64,000 bases of DNA from Larus michahellis (taxonomy: Eukaryota; Chordata; Aves; Charadriiformes; Laridae): assembly GCF_964199755.1 (NCBI RefSeq), contig NC_133903.1, positions 57,480,739-57,544,738 on the forward strand, in the 5' to 3' direction. Below, in pieces: positions 1-13,400 of this stretch (positions are counted from its first letter, which is position 1; every line of letters begins with the position of its first letter). The translations under genes and the position numbers were made by a program. The notes under the pieces were generated by a model. The model was not told where the DNA came from and ran no database searches. It saw nothing but the letters and a program-made list of their open reading frames with translations.

Positions 1-1111
1 AATAGGAATGGAAAGTAGGAATTAAAATTTCTCTCTAAATTTGACTTGCTCTGCAAAAGGCATTACAGTTAGAGTGTGTGAAGGCAGGGGCTGGGCTCAC
101 CGTCTCCTCCCGCGGGGACAGGCAGTGGAGCCCAGTGGCACCAGGGAAATGGCACATTCTGAGCGTGCAGTTGGAGCTGCCACACATCACTTTTACACCA
201 CAAATATTATCTTTGTCTGCCACAAGAAACACCCCTTGGGCAAACTTTCAGCAAGGGCAGACTCTCTCCGGTCTTTCTTTTTACATCTCTGACAACAGAA
301 ACGAGATGGGACTCAAGAGGGGCAAGGTCAGCTACAGCAGGCAGCGGGAGCGTTTGGTGAAGGGAAAGGACGACAGCCCCAGCAGGATCGGAGCAGAGAA
401 GGCAGGAAAGGTGAGCGGGTAGAGCTGGAGCAGAGGGAACAAGTGCTCAGACAAGCAAGGGCGCTGGAGGCCTGGGCAGGCGTCAGGTACGCGGCGCCCA
501 GGGCAGTGTGGTGCAAAGAGCCTGAGGTGCACCAAGCATCGTGCTCCCACTGGCAACTGACAGGAGAAAAGACCGAAATAGCTCATCTGGCGCTGAATCT
601 TGCTGACATTTTGCTGCTATGTGCTCTTCCCGCCTTCCCTGCCCTTTTTCACCTCCTGCCCTATGGCCACCGTCTTCTCTCCATTCACCTTATGCCGATG
701 TCCCGTCTCCCCTATGAGCTCACCTCAGACTCGTTCTCTGCCCACCCACACCCATTTCTTCCTTCTGCCCTACCTGTCGTGCCCCTGCCGCCATTCTCCT
801 TCTCCACTGCTGTCCCTTCACTGTTCCCCACTTTCCTCCTGCTTTCCCACCTACCTCAGGCTCCTGTTTCAGCCTTCCAGACCTTCCTGACTCACTTGCT
901 TGGCTCTTGCAAAACCCTCTCATCCTGGCGCTTGGCTGAAAGAAGACCCACTGATTTTATTGCCCAGACACAGGCATCACCACATTTCTCACACATGAGG
1001 TGTCCTAAGAGAGGATGCTCCAGGTGAAGTTGGAAGCCCACAATTCCCTACCTTCTCCAGAATCATCCTCTCCCATTTTTCATCCCATGCTTGTGTTTTG
1101 CAATACTGTAC
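1..1111. other. ERICH3 intron downstream of exon 10, with a C/T-rich tract
   Basis: No exon recognised. About 600-880 is strongly pyrimidine-rich on plus (runs of CCTTCC, CTCC and CCTGCC), giving long spurious open frames on both strands. The next ERICH3 exon should lie left of the window. Confidence 0.6.
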
Positions 1112-1120
1112 CATTTTTAC

Positions 1121-1407
1121 CGGTGTCTTCCTGACTATCTTCACTTTCATGATCAGATAGTTTTTCCCTTTCTTCTTTTCTGTACTCCTGTCCGGTCTCC
1201 ATTTTGTCCTCAATAGTTTCCACACTCACTTCATGACCTGGTATGATGACTAACAATGAATCTTTGCTTGATTTCTGCTCAACAGTGCTTTTACTTGGCT
1301 CTCGGTGCACTCCATCTCTCCGGGAACCCACATGCTTTTCCTCATGGGCCTCCATCTTTCTCTTGGGAGGGGATGGCTTTTTGTCCACACCCATTGCAAT
1401 AATGCAT
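1121..1407 (-). CDS. ERICH3: ERICH3 exon 10, last visible exon
   Basis: The acceptor (T-tract ending CATAG) is clear. The exon reads CIIAMGVDKKPSPPKRK, then turns Lys/Glu/Ser-rich (SDHESEDSQEDTG). The open frame stops at 1080, so a donor must lie before that. Candidates are CCG|GTAAAA (edge 1121) and ATG|GTACAG (edge 1112). Composition shifts from folded domain to the acidic, low-complexity tail typical of the family. Confidence 0.85.
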
Positions 1408-4400
1408 CTATGAAAAAAAACACAGAGAATTGGAAAGTATCACATTTTTCTTTCTGTGAACAATGGAAGGGCAGAAGACACAGTGAGCTATTCAGATCAT
1501 TATCAGCAGTAAATCCAGGTCCCTATCTGCCTCTGCATTGCCACTCAGACAACGAGGTGACTGATTATGACTCACTTGGAGAAGCCCCCTAAAATCCTCA
1601 AGCGCTCCACAAACACAGACGCAATTCCTCCTTGAAGGAGAGTAATACGGTCTGCACTTACAGGTGAAAATTAAAGATTCTACATAGCTCTGCAGTGCCA
1701 GTAAGATTTAAAAAGAGGAAACAAGTGATAAACTCTCTAAAAACTGGGCTGCTAAGTCCTTGTGAGCAAAGCATGTTCGTCTCCATACCTGTAGCAAGGA
1801 GATGCTCCCTCCACATTGAGAAACCTGAAGTATCCGTGTCTGCCTCCCAGCCTGGAATGCTTCTGGTGTTTGTACTCACAGCACCAGCTCAGCCTGTCCA
1901 CTTGCATCCCGTTCAGAAAAAAGGTGAGGCTGAACGGGAAACCATGGTGCCTCTTTGAGACGAACTGAAAGGTCTCTGCAACCACAGAAGGGAAGGGGTT
2001 CAAAGAAAAAGGTTATGTTTTACTGTCAGCCTGTTGCAATGGTGGTACCTCCGCATCACCACCAAAGCACCCAGCCCTCTGAGGTCAGGCACTTTGGTTC
2101 TTGGCTGTATTAATTAGTCGGCAGAACTCCTCCTCCTCCCCACACAGCAGCTCTGTCCCTTTCCGACCCAGCATTCCAAGCCGGACACCCCTGCGCCAGC
2201 TAACACAACACACAGCCAGTGTGGCGGCTCGCTGCTGCGGCGGGGCAGAGACCAGAGCCTCCCGCCTCCAAAACATCAGCTCAGCCGCTCGCCCTGCAGG
2301 AGGCACATCACGGAGAGGAGGTTTAGGATTCCTGGTGAGTGTCTGCATGGCGCAGCACAGTGGTGCGTTAGAGCTCCCACAGCGCAACGCACGCCGCCCT
2401 CAGCGCAGCACCGCACAGAGTGCAGCCAGGCTCCGCAGCAGCACAGCCGCAGTGTCGGCGGCTCGGGAGCTGCACGAGTACGGTCGTACTCCAAGCAACG
2501 CTCAGCAGGGGAAAGATGCTGTTTCTGGAGACGTTTCAGGCAACTCTGCAAGGGCGGCGTTTGGCACCCGGGGCGTACAGGCACTGCGGAGCACCCGCCA
2601 GTCACAGTGTCCTTCCAGAGGAGACAGCACGCGGCAGCAGGGAGAAGCTCCCTCTGCCCAGCAGCTTCCCTCACGGGTGTGAACGGGGCCCGGGACAACG
2701 GGAGCACACGCAAAAGACACCCAAAGGCCATATTCTGCACAGCTGGGACAAACGCCCAAACCAGACCCGTGGGCACCCTGCAGCACGCCCACGGCCTCCG
2801 GGGCCAGGCAGGCATCTCTGCGCCATCTCCCCATACACAACGCAAACGCGGTGGGTTCTGTGAGCGGGAATGAGGGGTACAATCTCTGGAATCGCTCTTC
2901 CTCCTACGTGAAAACCTCCCAGTCGCTTCCTCTTCCCGATTTCCCAGAACACGATTCGCCTTTTACTGGAGTGATGGAATCACGCTCATGTAAAAGAGAT
3001 GGGAACTGGGCTCCCACTATGTACGTTTCCTTCTGGAATAATAAGCAACACAGACTGATGTATTATTATCGCAAGTCAGACACAGGTAACCCCCATTCAA
3101 GGGCAGTTTACTGCTACGACGACTTTATTAACCATACGTCCATCCACAAAATTAATCTAAGCTAGAGTATTTTGTTAAATCAGTTCTCTAAATTCATTCT
3201 ACCATAATTTGCAAAAGTAATTGTAACCTCACTTTCCATCATGAAACAGCAGATCCAGATGTAGTGTGGAGGCAGACGGTATAAAAACACCTGGATGCAC
3301 AGATCTTGACTGAGCTCAGCTGAAATAATTTTGGTATCACATCAACATTTTAGCCAAAAGAAAAAAAAAGATGTTGCCAGAATCCATATGAACTCTTTGA
3401 CTCCTTATCCTTACCTCCTTCCAACAGCTTGCCTTTGTAGACACACAGGTTTTCTCCTCCACAATGCTGCTGATAGACTTTGATTTCATCTCTGTAATCA
3501 GTGTCACCGTAAGATAAATGCACACTTTTTCCTAGAAAGACCATGGTAACAAATGCGTTGCTGCGTAACGAGGGCTTAGGGAATCCTCCGGAATTCTGCA
3601 GTGGGAAATACACAAAAAATGCATTCAGCTTCCAACTCTAATGAAGGGTGAGCAGAAAGACAGTGTATGTGCTGCATACACTTGAGGCTTACAGTCTTTT
3701 AAGAGACGCCTCGAGCTTCTTAAATTGGAGAGTGTTTTGTGACATGCAGAAGGGTAGAAAATTTTGGACTAAAAATCCATTGCATTGAATTGCCCAAAAT
3801 TGCAGGGACCAGATTTAATGACCCATATCATCAATCCTGGGTTCCTACAATTTCCTCTACAGGAGTCAAAACTGGCTGGAGCTATAGTGTTTATGAAGCT
3901 GGAGCTATAGTGTTTATGAAGGATGAAGTTTTCACACACTCAAGGCATTTTGTACGTCCCTCTGAAGTCCTGGTACCAGATATGGTCAGACACAGGATCA
4001 AATTGACTGAGATGGAAGGCTGCAAATAAGAGTTGCTCTGTTTTTTCTGTTCGAGCACTTTTTTTTCCCCCAGCTGATGAAAAACATCAAATGTTTTAGT
4101 ATATAGAGAGATGGGTGGCAGTTATATAGTTTAATAGTTATGAACTTACTTTCTTTCAAAAATTTGGTGAATCTTTGTGCAAACTAAGAATACGGATCTT
4201 TCAGCACTAGGCGAGTCCATCAATGAGGAAAGTAATACACCCATGCAGCAACTGAGAAGTAGAGATAGCTTACCTTTGCTAAAAGCTGCTCTAAGCCATT
4301 TGGTGCCGTGGTGGGACGAAATCGTCTGCCTCTGGGCACCCCGTTTCTCACTGCATTTACACTCCTGTCTGCCTTTTGCAGGGGGGGAGGCGGCACTGGT

Positions 4401-7400
4401 ATCATATGATTGCTAACGACAGGGAGTTGATACGGGGATAGTCCAGTCACATACTCCGTCGAATTCATAAGCCTTAACCCACTCCTCTCCTCCTGCAAAA
4501 ACATTTTACCAAGCTTAAATAGGTTACACAAAAATAGCTACCGAGCATATTGAACAAACCGGGGTTTGACTGCTCTTTACGTTCAGTGATGCACATATTT
4601 CTAGAACAATTCCGTAATATGGTGCTTGCAATTTTTTTCATGAAAACATTTCTGTGCTAAAACCCTTTCTTTTAATTGCAAAGCAACAGGTAGAATGCTT
4701 GATGATGCCACTTTCATAGCTATACACAACGCTGTAATCCACCTACGGCTTGTAACAGTGCAGCGTTCTGGTCACGAGCAGAGAAGGCGGCACATCCCCA
4801 CAGCACTGCTGCCGCTCTCAGCTGGCAGACAATTCCACAGCAGCCGGAATCTCCCAACAGTGACATCATTTGGCAGCAATTATACAAGATGTGGTTCAAA
4901 ACGCTTCTCTCTCATTTGTAGTGGAGGTTTATTCCTCCCTCAGGACAAAACACAAACAGAGGACCAGAGCCCTGAAAAGCAAGACATCTCTAGAGAATAA
5001 ATCCTGCAGATGTTGCATGCTCTGGATCTGATCTAGGTGTTTTGTCAGTAGTGAGCATTAAAGAAACCATTTAAATCACCCGTAATTTGTGTAGACATAG
5101 ATAGTGCCAGTAAATTCTTGGAGAAAGGATTGTGACCATCACAACGCAGAGCGAACGCGCAGCAGAAGGGAGCGACTCACACAGTGTCTGCCAGTCACGG
5201 GCAGCAGGCCACCCTCCCCTTCCAAAATCCTCCAGCCCCATGAACTCCTAACACGGAGCCAACTACATCATGTTCTTCTAGAACAGAAGACAAGTCCAAA
5301 TCTCACCTGAAAGTAACTGCGTACATCATGTTTGGCTACTCCCAAAAGCTCGCATTCTCTGAACCCACTACTGTGACTTAGTAGGAGGAACGGTAAAATA
5401 AACAAATTAGTTTTTTGCTACTTTGTAGCTGTAGATGAAGATGAAAACTTCTAAGACAGCATGAAAATATTCTTGAGTAATTGGTGTTAACCAAGTGGCT
5501 GCCTCCCTCTCTACCTAACAGAAAATCTATGTAGAGGCAGAAAACTTCACATGCAGAGAGATTTTATACTATGAAAGAGAAGTCACCACCTTTTTCCTGG
5601 CTGTCAGAAAGAACCGGGCATTATACCAGTAAGAAAATGTCTTGAAAATTCAAGGGAGGTTGAAAAGAAGAGTTTAAATAAAAGCCGATAACCATTTGGT
5701 GGGCACCTTGCCTGCAGTATTCAGTTCTGGGAACTACAGTACTAAAGCAGCATTATAAAGCTGTCTCTAAAATTATATTATTTTCAGAATGAAGTATGGC
5801 CTCACCTCACCAGCAAACTGCTGATTATTTTCGAGTGCCTGGCACTTCTGTTTTGAGCTGGAAGTCTTCGGTACAGACCCGGCTGCAGCACAGCGAAGCG
5901 GCTGGAGGCGAAGCGGGCGTTGCATGTGTCCTGGGGCTGTATTTGGCCGCCAGGAAGCCTAGGGGAGGGAAAAGCAAACCGCCGCGAAATCTCAGTGTAT
6001 GGCTTCCAGTGCAGGGCAGCATCATAAAGGAAAAAATAAAAATAGCACTGATCAAGATATCTGGAAGTGATGAGGGATTCTCAGGTAACCTTCAGGAAAT
6101 GAAATTTTCTAGTCTCCCCTGAAGAGCCAGACCCTTTAGGCAACTCTAATTGAGCATCCAAAAACCGGAGCATTCAAAATAACTCTTGGGCATAAATCTA
6201 GGTTTTACGACTGTCTCTTCACAGTGCAGCAAACGTAATGAACTCATAGGAACTGTGGCAGTGTGGAATGTTTTGGTGACTTTGGCATACGGACACTGAG
6301 AGAATGCATGACAAATGCGTGCCTATTTTTCTTCAATACTCAGCATGTTTATTACTTTCTTTTATTTTCTATTTTCCTTGTATATCCTTCAGAATACCAA
6401 ATTAAAATATTAAACCCTAAAATACCTGTTTAACTCAGTTACCTTACCATCTTAGAAAAGGCAGGCTCCTTGGGCCGGTGTTGCTGAGAAGGATGTCCAC
6501 CGTTATAACCAACCACAGGTCCAGGTGCCCTCTGCATGGGATGGAGAGGAGAAGGTTGCTCAGGACTGGTGCAGGTTGAAGAGAGACTTTCAATTATTGT
6601 TATTGAAATGCAGAACCGGTTAAAAGTAGACCATATATTTGACCTTAGACTTTAGTATCATCATATTTCAAGAGTATATTAACATTCCTCCTCTGCCTGT
6701 TAGCGGAGCCAATAGCTCCAAAGCACGGCCTTCTGGAATGAGCTTTAGTCTTACTGCACCCCTTCAACTCTGTTTTCTAAAAGACCCCCATTGCTTGCAG
6801 GATTTTACAACATCCGTAAACTTACCTACAGGCATGGTATTCATTGACCATACTTAATGTACTGATACCGGCCTGACCTTGGCTGATAAGGCAGGTAAAA
6901 GGGAAAGATTAAAGCAGATTTATCACAAGTAAAACTATTTTTTAATATGTTCTGATGTGCCATTCCTGCAACATTGGCTTCTCGAGATTACTCTTCCATG
7001 ACACGACCCTGCAAACAGGAACTCAGCCTCAAGCGATGAAGGATGAGGCCCTAGTCTGGAGCAAGCAGGGCAGTCAATGCTCCAGACCAAGCACAGATGT
7101 CGTGGGTACCTGTGCACGCTGTGTGTGCTCACATTACAGCCCATGGAGTTCTTGGTGAAACTCACCAGTTGTGAGTGACCATCTGGTTCTCCAGCCACTA
7201 AAGGATGGAGCCCATAACGATTTTTTGGCCCAAGTGGTGGATGTGGGGAGCGCATACAGCTAGCACCTTCCACTGATCTTCTGGATTGTTGCACCTGCAA
7301 GAACAGAAATTTACGTCTCTGGGGTACTAAATACAATTAACAGCAATGTTTGAGCTTGCCTTCCATCTTCCACCCAGCGATGATGATCAAATTGCCTAGA

Positions 7401-10400
7401 CCCCATGGAACACCTGGTTAAGGAACGAAAGGAAATCAAGGGAGAATGAGAGAGGGACGAGTGAAAAGACTTGTTCCCATCTCCAATTCATCTCCCTGCA
7501 GCCCTCTCCAGCTGCGGATCCCCCCGGATTCAACTCATCTGCCTGTTTCTGCCTGTCTCCCAATTCTTGGTTTGGTTGAAGGTCTCCCTCGTTTTTAAAT
7601 TTGAGTGCATCTGGCACTTCCTTGCTCTGCCTGCTGCCTCTCCCTACCTTTTCTTCTCAAAAGCTCCACACCGGGCTGACCACCCTTCTGTAAATAGCTA
7701 GCTATGTTTCTCATCCTCTTTTGCCCAGCCCTCTGTCTTTCTCCTTTCCTTCTACATTAGACAAATTCACTGAACATATGAGATGAGAATTAAATTACAC
7801 TGCTAATTCCCGCCAGGGTCCTGTGTCCCAGTGTGGCATCACAGCAAAGACAGAGATCACATATCTGCAGGCGTCTCCCTTACGCTCCTCACTGAAGGAG
7901 GCAGCTTTGGTTTATGTTCCAAAACTATCCAAGTCCAGAATCCCTTGATAGGGTGCCGTAGTCGCTGCTTCCACTCAGGCGAATTTCAGGAGTTCAGTCA
8001 GTAAATAATGCCTTTGGAACTACCATAGTGATCAGTGTTTTTCATTAAAATCTTGTCCTTTCTTTACCTGATGAATTGCTCACAAAAGCATTATTTAAAA
8101 TTAAAAAGATTTGACATTGTTTTTCAACTGCTCAAAGAAGCAGCTAGCTTCTCAATGCATTCCTCTCAGTGTAGTGTATGCAGGCTCCTAACAAAGAAAT
8201 GTTTCCTTCTCTGGAGACATTCAAACCCCACCTGGATGCGTTTCTGTCCAACCTGCTCTGGGTGACCCTGCTCTGGCATGGAGTTGGACTGGGTGATCTC
8301 CAGAGCTCCCTTCCCACCCCAACCATTCTGTGATTCTGTGAAATAAGATTTTGAGTATATTTCAGCTAAAATGAGAACAACTTTTCCCATATGAGTCCGA
8401 GTGACTTCATGGGGAGAAGAACCATTGACTTCTGTGGGATTTCCACGACTCTAACAACTACAGAATCAAACTCTACCTACATGACACCAAAGGGAAGACT
8501 CCTGAAACCTCTTTTCATTACTTACATGCTGGTTCTGCCAAATATCATGTGGAGAGGCAAAGAGCTGAAAATGTGAGCTCAGTGCTCAGCAGCAGTCAAA
8601 AGCAGACAGTGTCTAGAATTACTAGAAGAACTACAACACGTATCTTAAATTATTCATCCTGTTCTGGTTCCCCATTTCAAAACAGAAATAGTAGAACTAG
8701 AAAAGGTAAAAAAAAGGCAACAGTAATGAGAAGACTGGAATCGCTCATGTATGAAAGATTCAAGAGATGGAGGGTCTTCAGCTTGGAAAACTGAGAAGGA
8801 ATACGAAAAAGCTATGTAAACCCCAAAATGCCTTGAAAAACAGGAACGGTTACTAACTTTTATCATAGCGAGAACAGTGGAGCATCAAACAGAATTATCA
8901 GGCAGCAGACACCTTCATTATTGTGCAGAAATACAAGTACCATTTCAGACAAGTCAGAATTAAATTCCACAACCAAGAACACTGCAGAACCAAAACAATA
9001 AGTAGATTCAAAAGGAATCTTGCACATGAACAGAAGTTCCCAAACTGCTGGACAGAGGAAGAAGGGGATGTAACTTGGGGCAGGATCATCCTCTACCTGC
9101 CTGTTTCTTGCACTTTTCCATCAACATCAGAGACAGGACACTTGGCTCAGTGAATCTCTGGCCTGACTCATGGCCGTTATTTAACACAGGGCAAAACTGC
9201 CGTGTCCCACCAGTGCTCGGTACCACTCAAGCTTTACCTTGATTTTCCGCACCTTCTCCTTCCTCACGGAATTTTCAAGTTTCCTTTTGATTTCCAGCTG
9301 ATGATGACGCTATCAATGTAAGAGAAAGAGAAACCTCATTAATGGACACTCTGAGATGTCAAGGAGTCTAAGAACACTTGCTTCTGTTCTGCTTATCACG
9401 TGCCTGCTCCCTGGTCCTCATTGAGCTCTATTATGAAACTATGATTGATTGACTCGGTTTGCATTACGCCTGTGTATATTAACATTGGCAAGGGAACAGC
9501 TGAGCATTTGGAAAGTTGTAGGGACCAACTCCGCTCTTGATATGTAACAGGAATGCGCCCAAATTTTGTACTCCAATAAGATACGTAACCATGTTCAAAC
9601 TATTCTGTTTTGATTACAATTTATACACAAACTAGCCCTGTGAATATCACCCCATAATCCGATGAGTGCCGCAGTGCGGTCAGTGAGCGGGGACAGCGTA
9701 TGCTCTAACGACACTACGGTTTCACCGCTAGAGGCCAGCGGAGATTTCACGTGGGGGACATTGAGCACGAAGACTGTCCTTTTTCCCAGCAGGAGCGCGC
9801 CTTTCAGGGCAGCAGGAGGGCACAGCTAGAGAGAACAGTCCAGTAGGAGTGAACAGGCTCTGGCTGTCAGCAGGGGAGTCTCGGAAAAAGCTTATAGTCA
9901 GCAGTAAATGCATACCTCCATGTCAAGGACCTTATGAAAGATGGCCTGAGCCAGGCACTCCTGTACATATCTTTGGTGATCTCTCTTCATTGCATTTAGC
10001 CGGTATTCTTTCTCAGATATTATTCTTCCACTCCTTGAGATCTGTCATAAACAAATATAGTGTAACTAAAAAGACGACAGAATAAAGTATGTTTTTAAAC
10101 AAAGTGCAATTTCCCAGAAAGACTACTTTCCCTTCCCAGTGAGCTACCACCTCTGCTTCCCCCGCGGAGCTGGAACCCACCTTCTCAGCACAGAGTTGTC
10201 GTTCCTTTGGCCCCCTGAGCCCCATCAGCCAGAGGAAGGGAGCAGTAGAGGGCTTGGACTTACTCATCATGGGCCATTGCCCAGGTCAGTGGGGGGGAAT
10301 TAAATACTATTCTTCCTTAATTAAAGGAAATTAAATTGTGTAATTAAATACACAATATGTCCTACTGTGTAAGGGTTGCATGTCCCTGTGCTAAACGGAG

Positions 10401-13400
10401 TCACACCTAAGAGCGCATAAGTATTTTTTTTAAAAAATCCAGCGCATTCACCTTTACCAAATTCTTCAGTTTTCCATTAAACACTTCTGGAAAATACCAC
10501 TGAAGCTATTTAAACAGCTAGTAGAGTCAGCGATGCTTAGGCTTCACAGTTTAAAAAAACTAAGAGAATTAATATGGTTCTGTATATCTGCAAGCTGAAA
10601 GATTTTGCAGAGGCAAGCTCCCATGAGCAAAAAGAGATATGGAGTAAAAACATAAAAACATTCTGAATTTATCAAAAACTCCATGAAATATCTTCTTCTG
10701 CCTGGACATGAAGTGCAAGCAGGTTGACAAACATTCTCACATCACCGTAATTGTGCGGTAATAACTTACTGAAACTGCATGACCGAGCGGAAGCACAGGG
10801 CTGAGCCAAGGCTCTCTGGTATTTACGCACATCACCAGTCCCTGTCAGCCGCCGCTCCCAGTGTCACGCGGATGAGCATGGTGACCGTTGCATTACAGTA
10901 GGTGCAGTGGAAGACTAAGGTCGATATTCTATGGAGAATGGCCTCCACTCGGCTGTTAGCACACCGTGTCTCGTGCGGAACCACCATCCACCAGCAGCCC
11001 TCAGGCCAGCATCTCCACAGCCCTGGTGGCCCTTGGGCCTTGACCTCCTGAAGCGTGCTCCATGCCAGCTACACTATTCCCTCAGCTGCCACAGGGAGCC
11101 AAGCTCCGAGCTCAGTTTTACCTGTCTCTCTGTCATTCTGCCTGCAGCAGCGCAGCCCTGTGCACCACAGCCCTGCGTCCCTGCGATTCCCAGCTGACCA
11201 AGGGTAGATGACAAAGCAGTGGGAAATGCTTGCATCCAACAAACCCGCCCTTATTCTACGTGTGATGGCGTGGCTTTGATCTGGCACCGCACGATTCCAT
11301 GCGTTTGGCTAGCTGGTCCAATTCTTACCAGCGACAGCACACACCTCTAACAAATAAACAACAGAACCACCAGCGGTTTGACTTCTGCAATATTAAAAGA
11401 AACAAAGAATTTTTTTCTTTATTTCCTCAGAAAAGGAAACTTTTCAATCTCACCAGTCCTGATCTCCGAAGATGTCGTCTTATCCTGCTATTGCTGAAAT
11501 ATCCAGCCAGGTGTTTGTCTGTAAGGCTATTGTAGGTTGCAAGAAATCTGAAATAAAATCAACACAGATGCATATAATCCCCGTGACAGCCAAATTATTA
11601 CAGCGTAAATTACAAAGACTTATCCAATAGCAGCATTTTGTCGGATAAATGCCCATTGGATTATGTAAAAGCAACATCTTATCGCCTCTGGAAGATTTGT
11701 ATCAGAAACAAGAGACTTGTCCGTAAGACACAGAGCTCGCACCGAACAGTGTACCCCGGCCGGGGCGCGGGGTCCAACACAGCCCAGCCCTGAACGTCGC
11801 CTCCGAGACCAACTCCCGCGACAGCCTCCCCGGACAGATCTGCTGGTGACAGACCCGGCACCGAGGGAGCCTCTAGCAGCTTTTGTAAAGACCCGTAAGA
11901 ATAACTTGTGTGGGGAGGGAGCCCCAGAGGACGCCTGGCCCAGCCTCCGGCTCCAGCACGTCACTTGTCAGACTTCGCCTGCACAAAGGAGTTTTCCTGT
12001 GGTCCCCATTGCCAGCCCTCAGCCACTACTGCCTGGTACCTGACATAAACAACTGCCTCCTCCGGCCCACTTACGTTAGCAGAAACTGCTAGCACCAAAA
12101 CATATTTTTAAGACAAGACACTGTTTCCATAGTATTTTCGCTGGCTTGAAAGTTAGCATATACATTATTAACTTGGCTGCAAATTTTGCTCTGGTGAAGA
12201 CTACTTATTTGTGTTTTCAGCCAAAGCCTCCTTCAGCATCCACATTTTCATCCATTGCTTTATGGCACTTCCCTCTTCTTCAATGTTCCCACCGTCAGAG
12301 GGACTGCATACAAATTCATGGCTTGGAACACCTACACAGAAAACTAAGTGGCTTCGATTTCAAGTGTCAAAAAATACACTTTTTTCTTCCCTCCTGTTTT
12401 GAACCATTTTCTCAATTGGGATTCGGTTCCTGTTAAATTGTTGCCTGGCCAAGCACTCATTTGTTCATGAACAAAAAAAGTCTGTTTCAAAAAATAGTTC
12501 TCCATTTGGCCTTTACACCAACAGAACCCACAAACCTGTCGGGAAAACTAATCCAGGACGGCATGATCAGGAGCTGCCCCGTCTATCTCGGGGACCATTT
12601 ATTTGAACACAGCAGTGACTCTAGAATATTATTTACACAAACGGCCAAGAATGCTTGTCCCACAAACGCATTCATAAATTCAATTGCACAAAACTTGTAC
12701 AGGGCAATATTCCTAATTTTTGTGGCATTTACAGGCTAGAAAGCATAAGTTACTGTAGTACATTTTTGCTGGCTGTCACTCTATGGCAGCAGCTTGTCCG
12801 AAGTGCAGCGTGCACTGAGGAGAATACTGCTTTTTTTCCCTCTCTAAATACAGCTACTACATCTTACCAAGAATCATCAGATCCACTCTGTGTGACCCAT
12901 TTCCTCCAGCTAAACAAAACCCAAATGCACTCTGTGGGAAACGGAAGCGTTTGCACCAGAGGCAGCAAGCCCCCCATCTCTGCCCGAATCCCGGCTCCGG
13001 GATGCTGCCCCCCCGCCACCGGCGGGTCCTGCTGAGGAGAATGCTTTGTGGTGGCGGGACAGGACGCGTCCTCACCCCTCCCAGGGCAGCAGAGGACACC
13101 TGAGCAGTGGCCGTGCCTCCGGCGCGACCCCGGCCCCGCGGGGCAGGAAGCACAGACACCGCACGACCCATGGCCGGGCAGACACCAGCCTGCGCGGGGC
13201 AGACACGGACCCGGCTCTCTCCTGCCGCACCGCACTCCCGAGATTTTAGAGACCAAGCAGCCGAATGAGGAGGGCTCTTGAGTGCCGTTCAGTCTAAAGG
13301 GCTCCCGGGACCAGGCTGCTGCAGTGGCCAGGACAGTTGGGCTGCGCTACCTTCTGCTCGTCTTCAGCCTCTGAACCGCTGACGCAGGGGGCACGAGTCC

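Larger units (their letters stand above)
7295..9237. other. ERICH3 intron 4, repeat-bearing
   Basis: About 7,470-7,760 is C/T-rich on plus. A young CR1 3' end (8204-8343) and an ancient CR1-like element (8580-9185) fill the right half. No exon recognised. Confidence 0.6.
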
